DNA from: Limoniibacter endophyticus
GTDB lineage: Bacteria > Pseudomonadota > Alphaproteobacteria > Rhizobiales > Rhizobiaceae
Direction of reading: 5' to 3'
NCBI RefSeq assembly: GCF_014652835.1
Contig: NZ_BMZO01000010.1
Coordinates: 151,814-215,813 of the forward strand
DNA length: 64,000 bases
Shown: positions 19,368-27,398 of the stretch, piece by piece
Layout: each line of letters begins with the position of its first letter
How positions within the stretch are numbered: the first letter of the stretch is position 1
The notes under the pieces: generated by a model
The model's database searches: none
Seen by the model: the letters and a program-made list of their open reading frames with translations, nothing else
What the model was told of the DNA's origin: nothing
Program-made: the position numbers and the translations under genes

Positions 19368-20894
19368 TCAATCGATGTCGAAAGAGACGCCCTGCGCCAA
19401 CGGCAGAGCCTTCGAATAGTTCACCGTATTGGTGGCGCGGCGCATATAAGCGCGCCAGGCATCCGATCCAGATTCACGACCGCCGCCGGTTTCCTTCTCG
19501 CCGCCGAACGCACCACCGATTTCAGCTCCCGAGGTGCCGATATTGACGTTCGCGATGCCGCAGTCAGAGCCGTCCGCAGAAAGAAACCGTTCGGCTTCCT
19601 GCATGTTGAGCGTGAAAATTGAGGAGGAAAGGCCCGCCGCCACCGCATTATGCTCTTCCAATACGCTGTCGAAATCACTGTATTTCATGACGTAGAGGAT
19701 CGGCGCGAAGGTTTCCTCAAGAACCGGCCCGATCTGCTTCGGCATTTCCACGAGAGACGGCTTTACATAATAGGCCGTTTCCTTGCCGGCACTCTCAACG
19801 CGCTCGCCACCTGTCACGATGCCGCCTTCGGCCTGCGCCGCTGCAAGCGCTTTCTGCATGGCATCGAAGGCGCTCTTGTCCACCAGAGGGCCGACGAGAG
19901 CCGTCGTTTCCAGGGGATTGCCTACCGACACGCTCTCATAAGCCTTCTTCAGGCGTGGCACGATCTGGTCATATACGCTTTCATGAACGAACAGGCGGCG
20001 CAGGGTCGTGCAGCGCTGGCCGGCAGTGCCCATTGCCCCGAAGGCGATGGCGCGCAACGCCATGTCCAGATCGGCCGATGGGCACACTATGCCGGCATTG
20101 TTGCCACCCAGTTCAAGGATCGAACGGGCAAAACGTTTGGCCAGCCGCGGCCCCACTTCGCGCCCCATTCGCGTCGAACCGGTGGCCGATACGAGAGCGA
20201 CCTTCTCGTGATCGACCAGAATTTCGCCGATCGCGCGATCGCCAATCAGCACCTGCGCAAGATTTGCCGGGGCGTCACCGAACCGCGCAAGCGCCCGCTC
20301 AAGAATCGCCTGCGATGCGAGCGCCGTCAGCGGCGTCTTTTCGGAAGGCTTCCAGACAATCGAATTGCCGCAGACCAACGCCAAAGCCGCGTTCCACGAC
20401 CAGACAGCTACAGGGAAGTTGAAGGCCGAGATGATGCCTACGACACCAAGCGGATGCCACGTCTCCATCATGCGGTGCCCCGGACGCTCGGTGGCAATGG
20501 TAAGACCGTAAAGCTGCCGTGAAAGGCCCACGGCAAAATCGCAGATGTCGATCATCTCCTGCACTTCGCCCAGCCCTTCCGAAGCGATTTTGCCAGCTTC
20601 GATCGAAACGAGACGACCAAGATCAGCCTTGGCAGCACGCAGTTCTTCGCCCAACAGGCGGACAAGTTCGCCCCGACGCGGGGCCGGAACCAAGCGCCAT
20701 GCCTTGAATGCCTCGTGTGCATTGTCGATGGCCTTGGCAGCATTCGCAGCAGAAACGGCCTTGAGCTTGCCGACTTCCTCGCCGCTCACGGGGCTGAAGA
20801 CAGGCATGTTGCCCTCGGTCCAATCGGCGCGTGTGACGCCAAGCCTGTCGAGAATGGCTGCCGTTTCCTGCTTTACATCGACCGTCTTGCTCAT
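19368..20894 (-). CDS. amaB: L-2-aminoadipate semialdehyde dehydrogenase (ALDH7-type)
   Basis: A 508-residue aldehyde dehydrogenase of the ALDH7/antiquitin type. Catalytic features are ELGGNNAGIV with Glu261 and GTAGQRCTT with Cys295. The cofactor loop GSTRMGR and the ending GGEKETGGGRESGSDAW are also present; the GGNNA and GSDAW patterns are typical of ALDH7. The start at 20894 has a GGAG box six bases upstream; the open frame extends further but without support. It would oxidise 2-aminoadipate-6-semialdehyde to 2-aminoadipate with NAD+, a step in pipecolate and lysine breakdown. The neighbouring HglS and aminotransferase genes agree with this. Confidence 0.88.
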   Translation of the reverse strand: MSKTVDVKQETAAILDRLGVTRADWTEGNMPVFSPVSGEEVGKLKAVSAANAAKAIDNAHEAFKAWRLVPAPRRGELVRLLGEELRAAKADLGRLVSIEAGKIASEGLGEVQEMIDICDFAVGLSRQLYGLTIATERPGHRMMETWHPLGVVGIISAFNFPVAVWSWNAALALVCGNSIVWKPSEKTPLTALASQAILERALARFGDAPANLAQVLIGDRAIGEILVDHEKVALVSATGSTRMGREVGPRLAKRFARSILELGGNNAGIVCPSADLDMALRAIAFGAMGTAGQRCTTLRRLFVHESVYDQIVPRLKKAYESVSVGNPLETTALVGPLVDKSAFDAMQKALAAAQAEGGIVTGGERVESAGKETAYYVKPSLVEMPKQIGPVLEETFAPILYVMKYSDFDSVLEEHNAVAAGLSSSIFTLNMQEAERFLSADGSDCGIANVNIGTSGAEIGGAFGGEKETGGGRESGSDAWRAYMRRATNTVNYSKALPLAQGVSFDID

Positions 20895-21052
20895 TTTCAA
20901 CTCCATTGCTTTCGGACATACGCGTCCGCGATCGTTAAAATGTCGCCGCCCCCAAAGGGCACGACACAAATGATATTCGGTGGCGGCTGCGAGTAGGCCA
21001 ATGCGCTTAGGGTGCAAATATCTCCATAGAACCCGCTTTTGTCTCGCTTTTG

Positions 21053-22450
21053 TTACTCTGCGACGACTGCCGTATCGATCACCCCGGAACAGGCTTCCAG
21101 AGAAGCCCGCTCGATTGCTGAATAATGCGCGAATTCATCCAGGACAGAGACGCCCAGATCGCGCTCGAAAACGATCTGATTGGGGCTAGCCACGAATTCC
21201 TGCGCAGCATCATCGCCCAGATTGGACTGGAAGATGCCTGCCGCGCTCACCGGAAGAAAATCCTCGTAGACGATTGGGTCAAACTGAACCAGCCCTTGCC
21301 CTATCGCTGCTTCGAGCTCGATCTCCCCTCCTGTATAGGCTCTTCCCTTTTCGGTCAGCGTATAGGTGAAATAGCCTAGTCCTGCCCTGCGAATGGAACC
21401 CCAATCGTCCGGAAACTTCTTGAATATATCTGCCAAAGCGGCCTCATATGCGACAGCGTTCGAACCATCCGCAGCAGGGCGAACGCGGGCTCTTGTCTCG
21501 TTCAGCAACTGATCGTAAAGCGCCCGTCCCTTTGGCGTCAATGCAACGCCGCGCTGCTCGATCTCGCCAAAACGCGCCGTGTGCGACCCGACATCCCAGC
21601 CATTTGTGTCGTTCCTAAAGGACACCGATTCCTGGAGCGCCTTGAACGATGTCTGGCGCAGAAGAATCGGGCATTTGCGAGTGGGCGGTCCTTCCACGAC
21701 GGCTTTGGGCGCGATGCCTTCTTCCGGCATGCGATCCTGAACCTTATCAATGTCCAGCGTCCGCGGAGTGAGATGGTTGATATGGGGTCCCTTGAATGAA
21801 ACCACGTCGGCGATCAGACGGTGGGCATCGTGAAGCCGCTTATACATGTCAGCACTGACGATCGCCTGATTATGCCAACGGAACGTTTCGAGTACTTCCT
21901 TGACGAACTGCGCAGCACCGTCTGCGTCAAGTCCACCGTCCTGCTCGGCCTTTTCCACCAGAGCGACTGCGCGATCGGTAAAAATCTTGCGTCCAGCGAG
22001 GATAGCGGCAGCTTCATTGCGCAGCGCCTCATCATTGATCAGGTCAAGACGAAGCAACGAGGTGAAGACGCGAAACGGATTGCGGCTCAAGCTCTCTTTG
22101 CCCACCGGCCTGAACGCCGTCGAATGAACGGGAACGCCAGCGGTGGACAAGTCGTAATAACCGACCGGGAACATGCCCATAATGGCGAAGACGCGGCGCA
22201 TCATCGCAAGTTCTTCCGGCGTGCCGAGGCGGATCGCGCCATGTCGTTCTTCGCAGATGCGGTCCAGCGTGTCAGTTGCTACAAGACGCTCCCGAAGCGC
22301 CGGCTGGCCGGCCAGCGTCTCTTCATTGACCTGCGCGACCAGCGCCATCAAGGTTCCATAGGCGGGGACTTCCTCCCGGTACATCGCCGACATGGCAGCG
22401 GAAAATGCAGCGCGGATGTCATCGGAAGACGTGAAACTTTCAGTTGCCAT
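21053..22450 (-). CDS. hglS: 2-oxoadipate dioxygenase/decarboxylase (HglS, DUF1338)
   Basis: A 465-residue DUF1338/VOC-fold protein. Counted from the ATG at 22450, His70 and Arg74 (ERHGAIR) and His226 (INHL) fall at the positions I recall for the metal and substrate residues of Pseudomonas putida HglS. The third metal ligand is probably Glu296 in RFGEIEQRG. HglS is an Fe(II) enzyme that converts 2-oxoadipate, with O2 and loss of CO2, to D-2-hydroxyglutarate in D-lysine breakdown. The start chosen gives the family length; an in-frame upstream extension of 21 codons lacks support. It is first in the minus-strand operon and divergent from a LysR gene. Confidence 0.92.
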   Translation of the reverse strand: MATESFTSSDDIRAAFSAAMSAMYREEVPAYGTLMALVAQVNEETLAGQPALRERLVATDTLDRICEERHGAIRLGTPEELAMMRRVFAIMGMFPVGYYDLSTAGVPVHSTAFRPVGKESLSRNPFRVFTSLLRLDLINDEALRNEAAAILAGRKIFTDRAVALVEKAEQDGGLDADGAAQFVKEVLETFRWHNQAIVSADMYKRLHDAHRLIADVVSFKGPHINHLTPRTLDIDKVQDRMPEEGIAPKAVVEGPPTRKCPILLRQTSFKALQESVSFRNDTNGWDVGSHTARFGEIEQRGVALTPKGRALYDQLLNETRARVRPAADGSNAVAYEAALADIFKKFPDDWGSIRRAGLGYFTYTLTEKGRAYTGGEIELEAAIGQGLVQFDPIVYEDFLPVSAAGIFQSNLGDDAAQEFVASPNQIVFERDLGVSVLDEFAHYSAIERASLEACSGVIDTAVVAE

Positions 22451-22468
22451 GAACGGCGCCTCATGAAA

Positions 22469-22493
22469 CATGCATTCATACGTGTTATGCATG
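22469..22493. promoter_or_regulatory. Candidate LysR operator (CATGCAT-N11-ATGCATG)
   Basis: CATGCAT (22469-22475) and ATGCATG (22487-22493) are perfect inverted arms separated by 11 bases, in the 104-base divergent region between hglS and the LysR gene. The T-N11-A spacing is the classical LysR-family box. It is 19 bases upstream of the hglS start and 62 upstream of the LysR start. Confidence 0.65.
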
Positions 22494-22554
22494 GATAGCG
22501 CATCCTGCAGCAAATTTCATGCGCTGAATGCGACTATGTTGATGCGAGGACGGA

Positions 22555-23457
22555 ATGCATATCGGACGAAATCTCATTCCCGACATATGGATCCTTCAGG
22601 CATTTGTGAGTGCGGCCCACCATAGCAGCTTTACCATGGCCGCCGCAGAACTGAATCTGACGCAAAGCGCCGTCAGCAGACAAATCCGTGCACTCGAGGA
22701 ACAGCTTGGCGTGGCTCTTTTCGAGCGTGTCCGCAAGAAAGTCGTCCTTTCGACAGCGGGACGGGCCCTGCTGCCGGATGCGATCCGCCTCCTGAATCAG
22801 ACCGAAGAACTGGTCTTGCGGGCAAAGACCTCCTCCGACGGCCGCAGGACACTATCGATCGCCACACTACCGACCTTTGGCAGTCGGTGGCTCATTCCGC
22901 GCCTGCCCGATTTCTTTCGTCTCAATCCAGAATGTGGCGTGAAATTGAGTTCGCGTTCCGAGCCATTCGATCTCGTGGCAGACGAATTCGACCTTGCTAT
23001 TCACTACGGCCAGCCATACTGGCCGCGGGCCGTGTGCACCTATCTCTGCAGCGAGATAGTGGTTCCGGTGGCAAGCCCCGACTTACTTTCCTCTCGCCCA
23101 GTCACCGCTACATCGAATCTCGAAAATGCGCCGCTGCTGCATCTGATGACCCGTCCCAAATTGTGGAGCGAGTGGATGCAGACCTACCAATGCGATGCTT
23201 CCAACGCCTTCAGCGGCAATACGTTCGACCAGTTCAACATGCTTATCGAAGCGGCAGTAGCCGGGCTGGGTTTCGCCCTTCTGCCGAAATATTTGATCGA
23301 GACGGAGTTACGCGAAAGCGCTCTGCAGATCGTTCTGGACCATTCTATCGAGACCGACAATCATTACTACCTCGTCGTGCCCGAGAGCAAAGCTCAGGAT
23401 CTCGCGACAAAGCGCTTTCTCGATTGGATGATCTCAATGGTTCCCAGCCGCTGGTAA
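22555..23457 (+). CDS. LysR-family regulator, GcvA-like
   Basis: A 300-residue LysR-type regulator. The N-terminal winged helix reads LQAFVSAAHHSSFTMAAAELNLTQSAVSRQIRALEEQLGV in order of the family, split here by position: residues 14-55. The effector domain starts with LSIATLPTFGSRWLIPRLPDF and resembles GcvA-type regulators of amino-acid metabolism. It is divergent from hglS with a palindromic LysR-type box between them, so activation of the hglS-amaB-aminotransferase genes by a lysine-pathway intermediate is the likely role. Confidence 0.9.
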   Translation: MHIGRNLIPDIWILQAFVSAAHHSSFTMAAAELNLTQSAVSRQIRALEEQLGVALFERVRKKVVLSTAGRALLPDAIRLLNQTEELVLRAKTSSDGRRTLSIATLPTFGSRWLIPRLPDFFRLNPECGVKLSSRSEPFDLVADEFDLAIHYGQPYWPRAVCTYLCSEIVVPVASPDLLSSRPVTATSNLENAPLLHLMTRPKLWSEWMQTYQCDASNAFSGNTFDQFNMLIEAAVAGLGFALLPKYLIETELRESALQIVLDHSIETDNHYYLVVPESKAQDLATKRFLDWMISMVPSRW

Positions 23458-23561
23458 AGTTGATGGACGCGCATCACGCGTGAGATTTCGCATTTTTGCC
23501 AGGATCCTCCTCTCTCTCATGCGCCAGCAGGGCGGAGTTTCCCGCGCGTGCTTGCAGCCGA

Positions 23562-23581
23562 CACCGCTGCTAGCAGCGGTG
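23562..23581. repeat. Perfect 20-base palindrome downstream of the LysR gene
   Basis: CACCGCTGCTAGCAGCGGTG is its own reverse complement. It lies in the 299-base gene-free region after the LysR gene; no T-run follows on the plus strand. It may be a protein-binding site or part of a transcript end. Nothing else recognisable lies in 23458-23756. Confidence 0.6.
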
Positions 23582-23756
23582 ATAACCATGATCTGATCGC
23601 GTACAGGCTTTAGGATCGATCGGCATGACATTCTCCTCGCATCGTAGATTCGAACCACCGAATGTTCGTGCTCCCGGTAAAATCCATGACCATCATGCGG
23701 AACTTTCACCCATTCCCTTTGTTGGGTCAGCCTCTTCATTGCGAAAGGACGCATCC

Positions 23757-24272
23757 ATGACCATTCCGACCGAAACGCGATCCATCTTCATCACTGGACT
23801 GAAGAACGCCCACGCCATGGAAAACCAGGCGCTGTCCATAATGAAGCCGCAGGTCTCGCGCATCGAGAATTATCCGCAGGTGGCACGCCGTCTGGAGGCA
23901 CATATTGGCGAGACGGAAGATCAGATTCGCCGTCTGGAGACTATACTCGGAGACTTCGACGAGGACCATTCCACGCTGAAAGACTGGGCTTTGTCGATGA
24001 CAGGGGCGATGGCCGCTATGGGACACTCGATGGCGGGCGACGAGATACTGAAGAATTCCTTCGCCAATTTTGCCTTCGAGAATTATGAAATCGCCGCCTA
24101 TAATTCGCTGGTCACCATCGCCGAACTCGGTGGCTTTACCAACGCGACGGCCTCGTTGGAAGCAAATCTGCGCGAAGAACAGGCCATGGCCCAATGGCTT
24201 GAGGATAATCTCCGCGACGTGACCATCCAGTTCGCATCCCTGCGGGACATGAATGAGGACGCCAAGATCTGA
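23757..24272 (+). CDS. DUF892 (YciE/YciF) ferritin-like protein
   Basis: A 171-residue all-helical protein of the DUF892 family, related to the E. coli stress proteins YciE and YciF. Visible family features are the start FITGLKNAHAMENQAL, the ETEDQIRRLE segment, and FENYEIAAYNSL, which carry the Glu/His residues of a ferritin-like di-iron site. The ATG at 23757 follows an AAAGGA box. These proteins are usually induced by general stress. It begins a three-gene unit with the two small genes that follow. A molecular function is not established for the family. Confidence 0.88.
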   Translation: MTIPTETRSIFITGLKNAHAMENQALSIMKPQVSRIENYPQVARRLEAHIGETEDQIRRLETILGDFDEDHSTLKDWALSMTGAMAAMGHSMAGDEILKNSFANFAFENYEIAAYNSLVTIAELGGFTNATASLEANLREEQAMAQWLEDNLRDVTIQFASLRDMNEDAKI

Positions 24273-24283
24273 CGGAGGAAACC

Positions 24284-24493
24284 ATGTCTTCGGAAAAAGA
24301 CAGAAGCGCGGGCATGACAGATCAAGCCCCGCGGTGGGAGGGACCGCCTGAAAACCGCCCCTCCGGCTACAAACCTGCAAAAGACAACCCGAATCGCGAT
24401 CGCGATGCTGCGGGCGAGAACAATGAAGATCCCGGCCGTCCGCATGTGACGGATGTCGGCGAAAAGCCGAATACGGAAAGACCGGAGGAATGA
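24284..24493 (+). CDS. Small hydrophilic protein of unknown function
   Basis: A 69-residue protein, very polar and rich in Pro, Asp, Glu, Asn and Arg, with no hydrophobic stretch, likely disordered. A strong GGAGGAAACC box precedes its ATG, and the stop overlaps the start of the next gene by four bases, so it is very probably translated. I do not recognise a family. The setting beside a DUF892 protein resembles stress-response islands where similar small proteins occur. Confidence 0.6.
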   Translation: MSSEKDRSAGMTDQAPRWEGPPENRPSGYKPAKDNPNRDRDAAGENNEDPGRPHVTDVGEKPNTERPEE

Positions 24494-24867
24494 AAACGCC
24501 ACTCGGCCGTGTCCGGGGCCTTGGTTCAAACAGGGGCGGAACGATCGGCTATCTCGTCAAGCAATTGTCGGGGATGCTGCTCTTGCTGCTTACCTTCGCG
24601 ATCCTTGCCATCATTCTATACCTCGCAGGGCGAGAGCGCGTCTTTGTTATCGAGGCGATGGGCAGCGTCTGGATCAGCGTGCCCCTCGTGGCGTTCCTTT
24701 TCCTCTCGGCGTTGCACATGGAACTTGGAATGCGCGCCATTCTCGAAGATTATGTCACTGACGTGCATCGCCGCATTCCGCTCATGCTTCTGAGCTGGGC
24801 GTTTAGCTGGGGGCTTTTCCTGATTGCCTTGTTCGCCATTATCAAGATGATCTTTGCGGGGAACTAA
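24490..24867 (+). CDS. Orphan SdhD-like membrane anchor protein
   Basis: A 125-residue protein with three predicted membrane segments (about residues 27-46, 58-72 and 98-122). The N-terminus MKTPLGRVRGLGSNRGGT and the segment LHMELGMRAILEDYV match succinate dehydrogenase subunit D. In E. coli SdhD the heme-ligand His and the quinone-site Asp-Tyr have the spacing H-x10-DY, and here it is the same (H, then DY twelve residues on). No sdhC, sdhA or sdhB is nearby, so it is a stand-alone paralogue. Its start overlaps the upstream small gene (ATGA). The usual QR motif after the glycine region reads VKQL, one deviation. The function is unknown; partnering with another SDH subunit or a stress role are possible. 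Confidence 0.75.
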   Translation: MKTPLGRVRGLGSNRGGTIGYLVKQLSGMLLLLLTFAILAIILYLAGRERVFVIEAMGSVWISVPLVAFLFLSALHMELGMRAILEDYVTDVHRRIPLMLLSWAFSWGLFLIALFAIIKMIFAGN

Positions 24868-24893
24868 TACTGGGAACCGCCTGCGAACGCCAA

Positions 24894-25421
24894 TTACAGA
24901 GACAGCGTAAAAACCGTTCCTTCGAATGTTTCCGCGCCGCGACCGATGGCCTTGATTGCGGCGACCATGCGGCCTTCCCTGCCAAGCAGATCGTCCGCAA
25001 GTGCGACGATAAGGGGATTTGGCGTCGCGACTGACGAGGCATCGCGCAACTGCTGCGCCAGTTCCCTCTCGTCAATATCCGCCCGAAGCGCGCAGGCAAT
25101 GGCATAGGCGCTGGCGGGGGAGCGGCTTACACCCGCATAGCAGTGAACGAGTAGGTCGCCTTTACTCTCTGATGCCCAGTCGCGTGCGAACTGCAACATT
25201 CGCGCCACTTGGTCCTGCGCCGGAGCGCTCATTCCATGCAGAGGTCGATGAATATCGTGCATCTGCAAGAGCAAATGATCCTCCGCCGCGATTTTCTCAG
25301 GGCGAACCATCTCAGTCCCCTGCGTTAGAAGAGACAAAAGTCGCGAGGGTGGATTTCTGTCGATACACTGCGGCAGCTTCGCGAGCGGGCAGACGCGGAT
25401 TGTCAGGCCAAGCGGCATCAT
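24894..25421 (-). CDS. Tyrosine/dual-specificity phosphatase-like protein in the cob cluster
   Basis: A 175-residue protein with the cysteine-phosphatase signature HCYAGVSRSP (pattern HCxxGxxRS), preceded by a general-acid candidate in the MHDIHRP segment. The ATG at 25421 overlaps the cobC stop (ATGATG), so the two are probably translated together. Such coupling suggests a cobalamin-related substrate. Alpha-ribazole-5'-phosphate or adenosylcobalamin-5'-phosphate phosphatase activity would fill a step for which no CobC-type phosphoglycerate-mutase-like enzyme is seen here. That is an inference; protein dephosphorylation is the alternative. Confidence 0.82.
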   Translation of the reverse strand: MMPLGLTIRVCPLAKLPQCIDRNPPSRLLSLLTQGTEMVRPEKIAAEDHLLLQMHDIHRPLHGMSAPAQDQVARMLQFARDWASESKGDLLVHCYAGVSRSPASAYAIACALRADIDERELAQQLRDASSVATPNPLIVALADDLLGREGRMVAAIKAIGRGAETFEGTVFTLSL

Positions 25422-26440
25422 CCAGCGAGTGCCGATGCCAGACGTTCCCATGCCGTCTCATTACCGGGGAGGCCAAAGCGCAAGACGTGCGGACGATCGG
25501 CAAAATTGCGAACGATCACGCCGTTGCGTCCCAGGCGACGGAAAAGGCTGACAGCATCCGGCGCCTGGACGAGCCGGAAAAGATTTGTGCCCCCGAGAAT
25601 TTCCAGGCCATGCTGCTCAAGCAGCGCATCCATGCGCAGGGCTTCGAGTGCCAGTTGTTCGCGCATCTTGGTCTGCCATTCGCCGTCGGCAAAGGCTTCC
25701 AGCGCGATTGTCTGGGCAGGACCCGATATCGCCCACGGTCCGAGCGAAGCCGTAATATCGGCTGCAATTTCCTGCGAAGCGAGCGCAAAACCCAGCCGAA
25801 CCCCCGCGAGGCCGAAAAACTTGCCGAAGGAGCGCAAAACAATGATCGCACCCTTGCGAACGTCGAAAGACAGGCTCTCCTCGCGCGGACCTATATCCAT
25901 GAATGCCTCATCGACAATCAGCAGCCCGCCCTTGCGACGCAGATGGTGGGCGAGGTCGAGCAGGCTGGTCCGAGCGGTCACCTTTCCATCCGGGTTGTTC
26001 GGATTGACGACGATAGCGAGGTCGGCGTCATAAAGCTGTTCGAAAGCCCGTACTTCCGAAACTTCGTGACCGGCAAGACGTGCTGCGCGTGCATGTTCGG
26101 CATAGGTTGGCGAGAGTATCGCTGCCTTGCCAGGTTTCACCCGCCCACAGAGCAATGGTAGAAGGATCTGCGTGCCCGGTGCTGCAACTATGTGAAAGGG
26201 CGAAGGCGCGCCGTAGATCGGCGCCGCCAGCGTCAACAGGTGGCGTGCTTCGTCTTGCTCCGGCAAGCGTGAGAAATGGCTGGAGGCGAGCGGCGAATAG
26301 GGATAGCTATGCGGGTTGATGCCCGTCGAAAGATCGACCCACGGCTGCGGCGCATTTCCAAACAATGCCCGCGCCCGCGATAGACTTCCGCCATGCGCAA
26401 TTATATCCTTCGTCGCTTCGAAACGCCTGTCCATGTTCAT
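25418..26440 (-). CDS. cobC: Threonine-phosphate decarboxylase (CobC; CobD in Salmonella)
   Basis: A 340-residue class I/II PLP protein. Family features are HGG near residue 18, PWVDLSTGINP, VAAPGTQILLP, VNPNNPDG, DEAFMD and the PLP-lysine motif LRSFGKFFGLAGVRLGF. It makes (R)-1-amino-2-propanol phosphate for the cobalamin nucleotide loop and acts with CobD. The start at 26440 has an AGAGG box six bases upstream; another ATG six bases on (26434) is possible. Either start overlaps or touches the start of the divergent cobD gene, so there is no intergenic promoter space. It is coupled to the phosphatase-like gene downstream. Confidence 0.92.
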   Translation of the reverse strand: MNMDRRFEATKDIIAHGGSLSRARALFGNAPQPWVDLSTGINPHSYPYSPLASSHFSRLPEQDEARHLLTLAAPIYGAPSPFHIVAAPGTQILLPLLCGRVKPGKAAILSPTYAEHARAARLAGHEVSEVRAFEQLYDADLAIVVNPNNPDGKVTARTSLLDLAHHLRRKGGLLIVDEAFMDIGPREESLSFDVRKGAIIVLRSFGKFFGLAGVRLGFALASQEIAADITASLGPWAISGPAQTIALEAFADGEWQTKMREQLALEALRMDALLEQHGLEILGGTNLFRLVQAPDAVSLFRRLGRNGVIVRNFADRPHVLRFGLPGNETAWERLASALAG

Positions 26441-27398
26441 TCTTGCCCTCTTCGCCACGCTGATCGAACGATATACCGGCTATCCGCAATGGCTATTTGC
26501 GCAAATCGGTCACCCCGTTACGTGGATGGGTACGCTTATCACTTGGTTGGAAAAACAACTCAACCGGCAAAGCGACACATTTGCGCGAAGACGGCTTCTT
26601 GGCCTGTTCACGCTGTTGGTTCTTCTGGTTGCGACGCTCCTGGCGACCTTCCTGGCGGAAGTTCTCCTGCATCTTCTTCTTCCATGGCCGCTGGTCATTC
26701 TGAGCCTTGTGTTCCTCGCTTCCAGCCTGATCGCCCAAAACAGTCTGTTCAGACATGTCGAAGCGGTAGCTGATGCGTTGGAAACCAATGGAGTTGTGGC
26801 CGGACAAGAAGCCGTTTCGCTTATCGTCGGCCGTGATACCAGTGTTCTGGACGAGGCGGGGGTCGCCCGCGCGGCCATTGAAAGCCTGGCAGAAAACTTC
26901 TCGGATGGGATTACAGCGCCCGTTTTCTGGCTGGCTATGCTAGGGGTGCCGGGGGCTGCGGTCTACAAGGCGATCAACACCGCCGATAGCATGATCGGTC
27001 ATAAGAACGATCGGTATCGGGCTTTCGGTTGGGCTGCTGCGCGCCTTGATGATTTTGTCAATCTCCCTGCATCGCGCATAACCGCATTCCTGTTCATCGC
27101 CGCAGCCTATATGCGCGGCGCGGACTGGCGGGGCGCATATATTTCCATGAAGAGGGACGCGGGCCGTCACCGCTCGCCCAATGCGGGTTGGCCGGAAAGC
27201 ACCATGGCCGGCGCGCTTGGATTGAGCCTTGCCGGCCCTCGCCATTATGCGGGCACGATAGTCGAAGATGCTTTCATGAATGACAGCGGACGACGCGACG
27301 CAAATGCCGCCGATATCCGCGCCGCCTTGCGGCTGGCACGCCACGCTTCCACGCTTCTGATAATGCTTCTTGTCGCATTGGCGGTTGTTATCGGGTAG
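26433..27398 (+). CDS. cobD: Adenosylcobinamide-phosphate synthase (CobD/CbiB)
   Basis: A 321-residue membrane protein of the CbiB family. Visible features are IERYTGYPQWLFAQIGHPVTWMG at the N-terminus, the loop IVGRDTSVLDEAGVARAAIESLAENFSDG, and RSPNAGWPESTMAGALG. It joins aminopropanol phosphate to adenosylcobyric acid. The ATG at 26433 lies inside the first codons of the divergent cobC, and no clear ribosome binding site is visible. The length is normal for the family. The next gene on this strand is over 500 bases away. Confidence 0.92.
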   Translation: MFILALFATLIERYTGYPQWLFAQIGHPVTWMGTLITWLEKQLNRQSDTFARRRLLGLFTLLVLLVATLLATFLAEVLLHLLLPWPLVILSLVFLASSLIAQNSLFRHVEAVADALETNGVVAGQEAVSLIVGRDTSVLDEAGVARAAIESLAENFSDGITAPVFWLAMLGVPGAAVYKAINTADSMIGHKNDRYRAFGWAAARLDDFVNLPASRITAFLFIAAAYMRGADWRGAYISMKRDAGRHRSPNAGWPESTMAGALGLSLAGPRHYAGTIVEDAFMNDSGRRDANAADIRAALRLARHASTLLIMLLVALAVVIG

